Of a DNA stretch of 64,000 nt, positions 26,523-34,288 are shown in pieces. A program made the position numbers and the translations under genes. Within the stretch, counting starts at the first letter, position 1, and every line of letters begins with the position of its first letter. The DNA is from Shouchella clausii. GTDB lineage: Bacteria > Bacillota > Bacilli > Bacillales > Bacillaceae_D. The notes under the pieces were generated by a model that was not told the DNA's origin, ran no database searches, and worked only from the letters and a program-made list of their open reading frames with translations. The DNA is taken from positions 124,001-188,000 of the forward strand of contig NZ_BCXJ01000003.1 in NCBI RefSeq assembly GCF_001598215.1. The letters are read 5' to 3'.

Positions 26523-27797
26523 ATGAATAAAAGTAGTGTTGCTACAGAAAAGATATCTGCGCAAATCAATGTAAAGAAGCTTCCTTTTAAAGAATTAATC
26601 AAGCGTATCGGCCCCGGAATTATTTTAACCGGTGTAGTAATCGGCCCAGGCGCCATTACTACGGCTTCCATGTTAGGAGCACAGTATGGTTATTCTTTAC
26701 TCTGGATACTCATTCCCATTATCTTTATGGGGATCTCATTCTTATTAACTACTTACCGTATTACCCTTTTAACTGGTATGCCGTCAATTCATGCAATACG
26801 ACATTTTTATGGTTCTTTTGCTGCAAAAATTGTGGGTATAGCAACCTTTCTTTCATGTGTGTTCTTTACAATAGGAAATATATCAGGGACAGGTGCTGGG
26901 GTAAATTTAATTTTTGGAATTGATTGGAAGATAGGCGTAGTATTGATGCTTTGTGTATTGGTGTATTGTTACTTTTCAAAAGGTGTCTATTCAAAGGTCG
27001 AAAAAGTATCAATGATTTGTATTTTAGGACTAATCCTTGCTTTTTATGCAACATTATTTACCACAGGTGGACCTGATGTAAGCAGCGTTGCTACAGGTTT
27101 TACAGATTGGTATTTTCCAGCTGGAAGCATGGTAATGGCATTAGGGTTTATTAGTACTAATGCTTCTATTAATACAGGACTCTACGGAACTTATTTAAGT
27201 GGCGAAAAAAAATGGAAAAAAGAAGATCTTTTCAATGGAGCGATGCTTACTGATTCGATCGCACATATTCTTGGTGTAATTCTTGTTAGTGGAGCAATTG
27301 TCCTTGTAGGTGCGATTGTCTTAAACCCACAACAAGTTTCTATTAATTCACCTGCTCAATTGGCCGATATGCTAGTTCCTTTTATGGGAAACGCGGCTAA
27401 ATATACAATGGGAATTGCGTTGTTAGCAGCAGCATTTTCTTCGTTGTTAGGAAATACTCATCGTGCAGTTGTATTTTTAAATGCAGGCTTTAATAAACCT
27501 ACTGGACTAGAAGAAAAAAGTATAAAATGGGGTTCTTTGATCGTGCTGGCTGTTTCAGCAATTATCAGTTTTAGCTATGGGGGATCCCCAGTCCAATTAA
27601 TCTATATAGCTAACATAGCAACTGCAGTAGCCACTCCGGTAGCAGGTTTTTTTATGTGTTTATTATTGTGTAGGAAAGACATTAACGAAGGATATAAACA
27701 ACCAAAAATTTTGCAATTCTGTATGATTGTAAGTTATGTATTTACTTTATTTCTAACAATCTTTGCTTTGATTGAACTAATTAAGAAGCTCGTATAA
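26523..27797 (+). CDS. Nramp-fold (LeuT-like) transporter lacking the DPGN metal motif
   Basis: A 424-residue protein with about eleven membrane helices and Nramp-family character: RIGPGIILTGVVIGPGAITTASM (residues about 28-50) followed by GAQYGYSLLWILIPI. Canonical metal transporters have DPGN in helix 1 and MPHN in helix 6. Here helix 1 reads GPGA (41-44) and the helix 6 region reads VMALGFISTNASIN, so manganese or iron binding is doubtful. Its position between a DHDPS-family enzyme and a LacI repressor suggests uptake of an organic substrate. ATG at 26523 follows AAAGGA by 10 bases; an in-frame TTG 81 bases upstream has none. Confidence 0.8.
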   Translation: MNKSSVATEKISAQINVKKLPFKELIKRIGPGIILTGVVIGPGAITTASMLGAQYGYSLLWILIPIIFMGISFLLTTYRITLLTGMPSIHAIRHFYGSFAAKIVGIATFLSCVFFTIGNISGTGAGVNLIFGIDWKIGVVLMLCVLVYCYFSKGVYSKVEKVSMICILGLILAFYATLFTTGGPDVSSVATGFTDWYFPAGSMVMALGFISTNASINTGLYGTYLSGEKKWKKEDLFNGAMLTDSIAHILGVILVSGAIVLVGAIVLNPQQVSINSPAQLADMLVPFMGNAAKYTMGIALLAAAFSSLLGNTHRAVVFLNAGFNKPTGLEEKSIKWGSLIVLAVSAIISFSYGGSPVQLIYIANIATAVATPVAGFFMCLLLCRKDINEGYKQPKILQFCMIVSYVFTLFLTIFALIELIKKLV

Positions 27798-27837
27798 ATA
27801 GACTTCCACGTTTATGTTTATGGTGTTTCAAATATAT

Positions 27838-27851
27838 TGTAAGCGCTATCA
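27838..27851. promoter_or_regulatory. Perfect cre match
   Basis: TGTAAGCGCTATCA matches the cre consensus at all 14 positions and is identical to the site at 32980. It lies after the transporter gene and before the DHDPS relic and LacI gene. It could repress lacI transcription or be the promoter relic of the lost gene copy. Confidence 0.55.
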
Positions 27852-27863
27852 AATTCTCTAATA

Positions 27864-27975
27864 GGAAGTGGATTTCTTCTTATGCCTCCACATTCATGGT
27901 TAAGATTTGGTATGCAAGACGTCCCGTTTTTCCTTTAACAGAAAAAGCAAAGAGGAAATTCGTCAAGGTTTACTA
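27864..27975 (+). pseudogene. Chimeric DHDPS-family relic with internal deletion (relic B)
   Basis: Bases 27864-27917 copy 25101-25154 of the intact gene (codons for GNGILLMPPHSWLRFGMQ) with three changes. From 27918 the sequence jumps to a copy of 25648-25706 (RRPVLPLTEKEKEEIRQGLL), with a one-base deletion. About 490 bases between are missing. It is a duplicate that lost its centre, or a recombination scar. Confidence 0.8.
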
Positions 27976-28089
27976 TCAGGCATACTAAAAGAAAATGAAG
28001 TTAAATTATAACAAATTTTGTAGTAGTATTTAGATGGGGCTATATTATAATTATGGATACTTAATATATTTGACCCACGGAGGTATGTA

Positions 28090-29097
28090 ATGAGTATACG
28101 TATAAAAGATGTGGCGCTTAAGGCTAATGTTTCAACAGCTTCAGTATCACGGGTATTAAGTGGCAAGCCGGGGGTTAGTGCAGAAACAGAGCAACGAATC
28201 CGCAAAGTAATTGAGGAATTGGATTACCGACCGAACGTCAGTGCAAGAGGGCTAGCTAAACGAACTACAGGAAATATTGCAGTAGTTGTCCCAAGAGGAT
28301 CGTTTATTCTTAATAACCCATTTTTTTCTACAATTTTAGAAGGTATAGCAAAAGGGTTTGATCAAACCGATTATAATATTCTAATGTCGTTCACTTCTCT
28401 ACAGCAAAAACGGCTGTTAGAAACTCGATCTGTAGATGGTGCCATTCTTTTTTCACCTAGAAATGAGGAACTAAGTTTAGAATGGCTAAAAAGTATTGGT
28501 ATACCTATGGTTGTAGTCGGCAGTTATTTAGAAGACTCTCCATTTCCTTGTGTCCGTCCTGACGATGAAGATGGAATAAGACAAGCAGTAACAGCTCTTT
28601 ATCAACTAGGACATCGAAACATTGGAATTATTAACGGACCAATCAGTTCTATGCATAGTGTAAGGTGTTTAAATGGATACAAACGTACACTGCTAGAACT
28701 GGGATTAGACTATTCTTCTGAAAATGTTATTGAAATCGATGAATTTGATGGGTTTAAAGCAACAGAAGTGATGGCTTCATTTTTAAGTGATCACAGAAAA
28801 ATTACTGGTGTTGTCTGCTCATCAGACTATTTGGCGATAGGTGTTATTAAAGCTGCTACAATGATCGGATTATCAGTGCCTGAAGATCTATCTGTTGTTG
28901 GTGCAGATGATGTTCCTATTTCAAATTTTTTAACGCCATCTTTATCGTCTGTTCACGTAGATTTAGTGGGTATAGGAAAGAGAGCTACTTCAATACTGAT
29001 GAACATGCTTCAAGGAAAACAGCTTAGAAAAAGAGATGTAGTATTTAAAATGGAATATATTAACCGATCCACAACTGCGCCTCCAAAGAATAACTAA
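28090..29097 (+). CDS. LacI-family transcriptional regulator
   Basis: A 335-residue LacI/GalR protein. Residues 1-60 are the helix-turn-helix and hinge (IKDVALKANVSTASVSRVLSG, DYRPNVSARGLAKR). The rest is the sugar-binding-protein-like effector domain, with the family dimer stretches CSSDYLAIGVIKAA and LSVVGADDVPISNFLTPSL. ATG at 28090 follows GGAGG. Predicted targets are the CCGG-centred palindromes at 24436 and 24748 upstream of the DHDPS-family gene; no such site was found at its own promoter. Codon use is AT-rich like its neighbours. Confidence 0.92.
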   Translation: MSIRIKDVALKANVSTASVSRVLSGKPGVSAETEQRIRKVIEELDYRPNVSARGLAKRTTGNIAVVVPRGSFILNNPFFSTILEGIAKGFDQTDYNILMSFTSLQQKRLLETRSVDGAILFSPRNEELSLEWLKSIGIPMVVVGSYLEDSPFPCVRPDDEDGIRQAVTALYQLGHRNIGIINGPISSMHSVRCLNGYKRTLLELGLDYSSENVIEIDEFDGFKATEVMASFLSDHRKITGVVCSSDYLAIGVIKAATMIGLSVPEDLSVVGADDVPISNFLTPSLSSVHVDLVGIGKRATSILMNMLQGKQLRKRDVVFKMEYINRSTTAPPKNN

Positions 29098-29235
29098 ACT
29101 CTCCATTTCAAACTCTATTAGTCGAATTTAAATATTGGAATCAGTTTTCATTTTATATAGGGCATTGGAGTAGGCAGTGACGTTTTTGAGGTACTTGACA
29201 TTATTTTTTAGGTGCAATAGGAGGGAGTTTCAAAC

Positions 29236-29286
29236 ATGTATAGAGATAAAAATATGGAACTGCTAAAGGAAGAATATAATGATTAA
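29236..29286 (+). CDS. 16-codon upstream ORF coupled to the VOC gene
   Basis: ATG at 29236 has a strong GGAGGGAG ribosome site, and the ORF encodes MYRDKNMELLKEEYND. Its stop overlaps the start of the next gene (ATGATTAA), so its translation would deliver ribosomes to the VOC start, which has only AAGGAAG upstream. It is either a leader peptide or the stump of a deleted gene. Too short for family assignment. Confidence 0.4.
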   Translation: MYRDKNMELLKEEYND

Positions 29287-29674
29287 AAAAATGGAACATG
29301 TAGCTATCATTGTAAATAATATGGATTATACTATTCGATACTACTCAGATACGTTTGGATTTAAAGTTCGGATTCGAGGATCTACTAAAACAAGGGAGCT
29401 GGCATTTTTATATCTGGAAGAACAGCCTAATATGGAAATTGAGCTAATTCAAGATATTGACCCTAATGGTAAATATAACAAAAACGGGATTGTTAACCAC
29501 CTTGCCTTTACAGTAGAGGATATTAATCAAGCAATTAGCTATTATGAGAAAAAAGGAATTAAATTTTTATCGAATCAACCACAATTAACTCTTGAAGGTG
29601 GGCTTATGATTTTATTTTATGGGCCTAATGGTGAATTGTTACAATTGATAGAACGAGCAAGGAATTTTGTTTAA
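29279..29674 (+). CDS. VOC (glyoxalase-fold) family protein
   Basis: A 131-residue vicinal-oxygen-chelate protein with two beta-alpha-beta-beta-beta repeats: KMEHVAIIVNNMDYTIRYYSDTFGF, and VNHLAFTVEDINQAISYYEKKG. Metal ligand candidates are His6 (MEHVAI), Glu in NMEIELIQ, His in VNHLAF and Glu in NGELLQLIE. The pattern fits lactoylglutathione lyase or methylmalonyl-CoA epimerase-like enzymes; the substrate is open. It is downstream of the LacI gene in the AT-rich accessory segment and may act in the same pathway as the DHDPS-family enzyme. Confidence 0.8.
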   Translation: MIKKMEHVAIIVNNMDYTIRYYSDTFGFKVRIRGSTKTRELAFLYLEEQPNMEIELIQDIDPNGKYNKNGIVNHLAFTVEDINQAISYYEKKGIKFLSNQPQLTLEGGLMILFYGPNGELLQLIERARNFV

Positions 29675-29881
29675 TATAAAATGTTTTTAGTAAGTAAAAA
29701 TCGTAACCTCAATATAAACGGAAAATGAAGTAGGAAGGGAGATTTATGGGAGTGTTACAGTGAAAATTGCTCACCCCATCCTCCAAAACTTTATCACCGT
29801 GCAAAATCTGACATAAATTAAAATAAATGGGTAGCAATTATCTGAATAAACATGTCATCTGGAAAGTAATTCAATCATTTT
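29675..29881. other. Gap with no visible gene
   Basis: AT-rich, with stops in all frames. A GGAAGGGAG ribosome-like site before ATG at 29747 opens only a five-codon frame. Nothing else is recognised. Confidence 0.4.
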
Positions 29882-30097
29882 CTATACACAAACATTAGGG
29901 TAAAGCCACTTAGCATGGCAATAATAACTATTCAATCGTGCTTTGTCTAGCCTCCTGTTAAAATTAATTAATAATACTGCAAATTTTAAACGACTTACTC
30001 CTGTTTTATTGCCAATTTTAATTGGTTCTACTACAAAATGTTCTAGCAACTCATCTTTATTCCAATTTCGTTTTATAAATAATCTTTCCTCTAACAT
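29882..30097 (-). pseudogene. Tn3-family transposase N-terminal fragment
   Basis: 71 codons read WNKDELLEHFVVEPIKI then GNKTGVSRLKFAVLLINF, which fits the N-terminal DUF4158 domain of Tn3-family TnpA (pattern ELxEHFTL...E...GNKTGATRLGFAVLLKFF). Intact TnpA is near 1,000 residues, so only the extreme start survives and the rest is gone. No 38-bp terminal repeat was found. With the serine recombinase relic at 24.2 kb it suggests a lost Tn3-type transposon. Confidence 0.6.
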
Positions 30098-30217
30098 TAG
30101 AATAATTACTTTTTTGAGTGAAATCTATTGAATAAAGGATGAAATCTCTACTTTGTTGGTTTAGAGCAGCATTATCACTAAGCCCATCAGTCTGAAGGAT
30201 TGTTGCAGAAGACTAAA

Positions 30218-30255
30218 GCTGTGCCCCCGCTAACAGGGCACAGCATTTAACTGTA
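30218..30255. repeat. Hairpin repeat, right copy
   Basis: GCTGTGCC-CCCGCTAACAG-GGCACAGC followed by ATTTAACTGTAGA. The same hairpin, loop and tag occur at 23921-23960 with few changes, so the two copies bracket the 6.3-kb accessory segment as direct repeats. On the minus strand it may end the tenA transcript. Confidence 0.7.
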
Positions 30256-30284
30256 GATCCGCCTGAATAATGTTGTAGAAACCC

Positions 30285-30956
30285 TTAACCGATCGGCCAG
30301 TTTTCTTGTTTATAGGCCATGTCCCAAAACATATATTCATAGCGGCTTGTATTCATAAAGATCGTTTCAATACGGTCTAGCTCGGCCTCGCTCTTTTCTA
30401 CAGCAAGCTCGTCTAGCTTTGCAATCAGCCAGTCCGCAATTGCGCCAAACTCAGGCGAGGAGTACATTTTCACCCATTCCCCGTATGCCTCATGTTCTGT
30501 GGCGCCAGGAATGTTCGCGAGCGCTGTGCCAATTTCATAATAGCTCCACGCACACGGTAAAATCGCGGCAATGAGTTCGGCAAGGGACCCTTTTTGCGCT
30601 TCAGCCATCATCGCGCTGCTATAAGCAAGCGTTACTGGTCCAGGAACTGTCTGTTCCAACTGCTCCCGTGTAATTCCGAGGCGCTTCGCATAAGCACGGT
30701 GCAGTTCCATTTCGCTGTTAAGTGTCTCATCAAGCGCTTTAGCAAAGCCAGACATTGTTTCTAAATCAGGTGCCAGTACTGTGCCAAGGGCAATGACGCG
30801 GGAATACTCGATCAAATATTTATAATCCTGGCACATATAATATTGAAATGCTTCTAGTTCAAGAGTGCCGTGGCCAATTCCTTGGACAAACGGATGATTG
30901 TGGCTCGCTTGCCAAATCGGATCAGCGTTTTTACGAATACGTTCTGAAAACTTCAT
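30285..30956 (-). CDS. tenA: Thiaminase II / aminopyrimidine aminohydrolase
   Basis: A 223-residue TenA-family helical protein. It hydrolyses aminopyrimidine from degraded thiamine to hydroxymethylpyrimidine. The family residues are visible: Asp44 in CQDYKYL, catalytic Cys135 in ILPCAWSYYEIG, and Glu207 in SRYEYMFWDMAY. Length is typical. It lies 3 bases downstream of the ylmB stop, in one operon under the TPP riboswitch. YlmB makes its substrate from formylaminopyrimidine. Confidence 0.95.
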   Translation of the reverse strand: MKFSERIRKNADPIWQASHNHPFVQGIGHGTLELEAFQYYMCQDYKYLIEYSRVIALGTVLAPDLETMSGFAKALDETLNSEMELHRAYAKRLGITREQLEQTVPGPVTLAYSSAMMAEAQKGSLAELIAAILPCAWSYYEIGTALANIPGATEHEAYGEWVKMYSSPEFGAIADWLIAKLDELAVEKSEAELDRIETIFMNTSRYEYMFWDMAYKQENWPIG

Positions 30957-30959
30957 AAG

Positions 30960-32237
30960 TTATTCTCCCCTTTTTTCGGTATTGCACCATTTATAAATAA
31001 AGGCGACAAGCGCTTTCGTATAACGGACGAGTTCATCAATGTCAAGCTGTTCATTCACGCCATGTGCGTGTGCTAATTTCCCAGGCCCGTAACAAATCGT
31101 CGGCATTCCATATTCGGCCAACCAGCCACCATCATTCACGCTAGTCGACATTTCTATTTCCAATGGAGCCTCAAAAACAGTCTGATGGACAGTCTTTAAA
31201 ACAGATAATGCAGGATGAGCTTCATCGATTGAAAAAGCAGGGAATACTTCCCCTTTGTCCTCAATCATAGAGGCGCCGCCCCAAGTAAAGGTTGGAAGAT
31301 TGTCTTTCAACCACACATCTGCTTTAGCTGTGGCAAGAAGATGGGCTTCAATTTCGTTGGCCACTTCTTCTGCGGATTCATTTGGATAATAATGCACAGT
31401 TATCCACAACCTGCATTCATCGGCAATAAACGCTGGATGGCGCCCGCCCTCAATGACAGCTGGATTAATCGTATTGGTACCAGGCGGAAAACCTGGATAC
31501 GACTTTGTCACAGCCCAGTGGCGCTCAAGTTCTTGTAAAGCAGCAATCAGTTTAGCCATTTTTTCAATCGCACTAGCACCCCGTAAGCCACCACCGGCAT
31601 GGAGCATATCCCGCCGCGTGCCATCATGGTAAGTCGAGTCACTTTTTACGGTAATCCAGCCAGTAATGACACCGCCTTGTCCATGAACACGGCAATTGCT
31701 TGTGTCGGCTACAATTGCATAATCAGCCGTATAGCCTCGCTCACAACATTGTTTCGTGCCAGCCTCGCCAACTTCTTCGCCTGTAACTGCTTCAAGTAGG
31801 ACATCGCCCTTTAGTTCAATCCCATGATCATGCAAAAGACGCAACGCAAACAGACAAGCACCAAGCCCGCCTTTCATATCGGCGGCACCACGTCCATACA
31901 GCGTCCGTTCTTCTATCACAGGGGAAAAAGGAGCGTATTTCCATTGGCTTTTTTCTTCATCTTCGACTGTAGCGACATCCACATGGCCATTTAAAAGGAG
32001 GCTATGGTACCTCGTTCTATCTGTGCCTTCCTTCATCGCTACGACATTCCAATCGCCTGGGTACGATTCCCACTTGTCGACAGTCATCCCTGCGGCTCGC
32101 AAATAGCCTTCAATATACTGTTGGATATCGGCCGTATTTCGGGCCGGGGGGGCGATGGTCGCATAGGAAATCAAATCAGACACGAGCCGAATGAGCTCAT
32201 CTTCCCTTTCTTCCACTTGCTTAAGCAACGATTCCAC
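30960..32237 (-). CDS. ylmB: Formylaminopyrimidine deformylase (M20 peptidase family)
   Basis: A 425-residue ArgE/DapE-type metalloamidohydrolase. Metal-site motifs are LLLNGHVDVA, GRGAADMKGGLGA and the catalytic pair in TGEEVGEAGT; the C-terminal ligand lies in GKLAHAHGVNE. In Bacillus, YlmB removes the formyl group from formylaminopyrimidine, the step before TenA. The TPP riboswitch and tenA next door support this specific assignment. It starts with GTG at 32237, 11 bases after AAGGAGG. Confidence 0.9.
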   Translation of the reverse strand: MESLLKQVEEREDELIRLVSDLISYATIAPPARNTADIQQYIEGYLRAAGMTVDKWESYPGDWNVVAMKEGTDRTRYHSLLLNGHVDVATVEDEEKSQWKYAPFSPVIEERTLYGRGAADMKGGLGACLFALRLLHDHGIELKGDVLLEAVTGEEVGEAGTKQCCERGYTADYAIVADTSNCRVHGQGGVITGWITVKSDSTYHDGTRRDMLHAGGGLRGASAIEKMAKLIAALQELERHWAVTKSYPGFPPGTNTINPAVIEGGRHPAFIADECRLWITVHYYPNESAEEVANEIEAHLLATAKADVWLKDNLPTFTWGGASMIEDKGEVFPAFSIDEAHPALSVLKTVHQTVFEAPLEIEMSTSVNDGGWLAEYGMPTICYGPGKLAHAHGVNEQLDIDELVRYTKALVAFIYKWCNTEKRGE

Positions 32238-32262
32238 CTATTTGTTGTCCTCCTTTCCACAC

Positions 32263-32291
32263 AAAAAAACCGCTACTTAAAAAAGAAGCGG
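32263..32291 (-). terminator. Riboswitch-controlled intrinsic terminator
   Basis: On the minus strand CCGCTTCTT (32291-32283) pairs with AAGTAGCGG (32278-32270), one mismatch, followed by seven T. The 5' arm can instead pair with 32313-32320 (GAAGCGGG against CCCGCTTC), which is the antiterminator. Confidence 0.8.
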
Positions 32292-32313
32292 GTGGCATGT
32301 CCAGAAAACGTGC

Positions 32314-32407
32314 CCGCTTCCCTCCGCTGGTCCGAACCAGATCAGGTGATAAGGGTTAAGGCTCGTTTGCCTCTCTCAGCTTCCATCATTCGAAGCACCC
32401 CTAGCGG
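32314..32407 (-). promoter_or_regulatory. TPP riboswitch (thi box)
   Basis: The minus strand carries the thi-box core in order: AGGGGTGC, GCTGAGAGAGGC, ACCTGATCTGG, then ACCAGCGGAGGGAAG. Helix P1 is CCGCT (32407-32403) with AGCGG (32318-32314). The P1 3' strand overlaps the antiterminator arm, so TPP binding should favour the terminator at 32263-32291 and switch ylmB-tenA off. Confidence 0.95.
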
Positions 32408-32528
32408 TTTTAGTGATTGTGTTGTCATCCTTACGCTATCATATGGGAGCGATGACGGCAAGCTTTGTTTTGTTAAATTTCAGAGTTAGAATTGATAATA
32501 AAAACCCTTCTTCCGTGGCGTTTTTCCA

Positions 32529-32732
32529 TTACCTATTATTCTCTTCACCCCTATTTAATTGAGGGAAATTCTCAATTATTAATCGAATATCTTCGACAAA
32601 CTCTTTCTCTGTATATTGTCCGTCCGCGTGTTTTAAATTATCTAGTTTTCCACAAATAATTTTAATGATTCCCTTTGCGTGCTCTTCTTTCAGGGCGTTT
32701 ACTTTATGGATCATCTTATCCAACTCAAGCAT
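32529..32732 (-). CDS. Small hypothetical protein
   Basis: 67 residues, charged and mostly helical, with no membrane segment; two Lys/Glu-rich helices flank IIKIICGKLDNLKH. ATG at 32732 is preceded by AAGGAGG 11 bases upstream, which supports real translation. It stands alone between the thiamine operon and the sugar ABC operon. No family recognised. Confidence 0.55.
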   Translation of the reverse strand: MLELDKMIHKVNALKEEHAKGIIKIICGKLDNLKHADGQYTEKEFVEDIRLIIENFPQLNRGEENNR

Positions 32733-32979
32733 TCAATCATTTCCTCCTTCTGCTTATTCTTCACGCTAATAGTAACATACCACCCCAATTCGTATGTTTA
32801 GGTGAAGGCCAATCAAATGAAATAGGACAAAATAATCTCATTCTCAATCCTTTCTATACAAGCGCTTTTAAGGCATTGTCTTGTTCCAACCTGTTATTGT
32901 CAAAAATAAACATGTATTATTTATTGAAAATACAGTATAGTATAATCTAAATTTATATTTTCATTGGTTCCAACTATTT

Positions 32980-32993
32980 TGTAAGCGCTATCA
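32980..32993. promoter_or_regulatory. Perfect cre site of the sugar ABC operon
   Basis: TGTAAGCGCTATCA, all 14 consensus positions, lies 35 bases upstream of the binding-protein start. A TATAAT at 32941-32946 is a likely -10 box, placing the cre site downstream of the transcription start, where CcpA would block the polymerase. Confidence 0.7.
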
Positions 32994-33027
32994 TACATGC
33001 CAATGATACTTAGAAGGAGGTTCCACC

Positions 33028-34275
33028 ATGAAACGTCTTTTCCTCTTTTTCAGTGTGTCGCTCCTTGTCTGTTCTAGTTGTCAATTTGCCCCTATGTCTG
33101 GCGAGACTAAACCGGTCATTACACTTTGGTATTGGAACCGTAGCTTGAGTGATAATGTGATTGCGAAAGCGCAAGAAGCCTTTCCTCATGTGACGATTGA
33201 TGCCCAAAAGATTGGCGGAGATGAATACAAGACGAAGTTGCATACAGCGCTTATTGCAGGAAGGGGCCCTGATATTGTCGCTATGAATGACTGGGCCTAT
33301 GAGTATATCGCTTATGCCGAAGAGTTTGTCAATTTGCTTGATTATGGTGCAGATCAATTAGAGCAAGAGTACTTGGATTGGAAATGGCAGGCTGTACAAG
33401 ACCCAGAAACCGGTGCCCTCATTGCCCTGCCAATAGACACTGGCCCAACTGCCCTTTATTATCGAGCAGACTTATTTGAGGAAGCGGGATTGCCTACTGA
33501 GCCTGACGAAGTGCATGCCCAGTTGCAGACGTGGGACGATTATATCGAGGCAGGCATTCAAATGAAAGAAAAAACAGGTGTCCATATGTTTGAATCGATT
33601 ACAAAACCTTATTTGCAAGTGATTGAGCAGCAATCAGACAAATACTTTGCCGAAGACGGCACTTATATTGGCGATGGAGAAGCGATTCAATATGCTTGGA
33701 ATACAGCTGTCCGGATCCACGAAGAAGGTCTGTCTGCACGTCTGACAGAAGGGCAAGAAGTCAATGCCGCTTTAAACGGTGGCGATGTCGCTTCACGGGT
33801 AGGAGCTGTATGGGAGTCGCAAATCTTACAGGATGCTGCTCCTGATACGGCTGGGAAATGGCGTGTTACGAGAGCCCCTGGCGGAGATGGCAATAACGGC
33901 GGTTCCTTTATTGGCGTTCTTGATAGCTCCGCCCACAAAGACGAGGCAGTGGCCATCACAAAATGGCTTGTATCATCAGACGCACAGCTCGACCATTTCT
34001 TAGATGTCAATCTTTTTCCTTCTGCGATTGAGACGCTTGAGTCAGAGCTTTTGCGTGAACCAGATCCTTTTTATGGCGACCAAGTAGTAGCGGATGTTTT
34101 TGTTGAGTCGGCGAAAAACGTCCCTCCTACTTTCTATGGAGAACATTACGGCAAGTTTCGCGCGATTTTTAATGATGAGATGGTGTTGATCGATCGAGCC
34201 AACAAAAATCCAGAGAAGGCTTGGGAGGATGCACAGAAAAAGGCGCAACGCGAACTGTCAAGAATCGATCAATAA
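33028..34275 (+). CDS. Sugar ABC transporter substrate-binding lipoprotein
   Basis: A 415-residue family-1 solute-binding protein. The signal ends in lipobox LLVCSSC (Cys about residue 19). The mature part shows the fold's usual landmarks: ITLWYWNR, AGRGPDIVAMNDWAYEY, ALPIDTGPTALYYRADLFEEAGLP and GGDGNNGGSFIGVLD. ATG follows AGAAGGAGGTTCCACC. It starts an operon with two permeases; the ATPase is absent, so a shared ATPase such as MsmX presumably powers it (inference). The substrate is probably an oligosaccharide; no hydrolase nearby names it. Confidence 0.92.
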   Translation: MKRLFLFFSVSLLVCSSCQFAPMSGETKPVITLWYWNRSLSDNVIAKAQEAFPHVTIDAQKIGGDEYKTKLHTALIAGRGPDIVAMNDWAYEYIAYAEEFVNLLDYGADQLEQEYLDWKWQAVQDPETGALIALPIDTGPTALYYRADLFEEAGLPTEPDEVHAQLQTWDDYIEAGIQMKEKTGVHMFESITKPYLQVIEQQSDKYFAEDGTYIGDGEAIQYAWNTAVRIHEEGLSARLTEGQEVNAALNGGDVASRVGAVWESQILQDAAPDTAGKWRVTRAPGGDGNNGGSFIGVLDSSAHKDEAVAITKWLVSSDAQLDHFLDVNLFPSAIETLESELLREPDPFYGDQVVADVFVESAKNVPPTFYGEHYGKFRAIFNDEMVLIDRANKNPEKAWEDAQKKAQRELSRIDQ

Positions 34276-34288
34276 GGAGGAATACACA

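Noticed and set aside
28021-28089. LacI autoregulatory operator
   Set aside because: No CCGG-centred palindrome like 24436/24748 was found upstream of the LacI gene.
23936-30284. Intact transposon or integrative element
   Set aside because: Only relics of a recombinase and a transposase remain; no terminal repeats or complete mobility gene could be seen.
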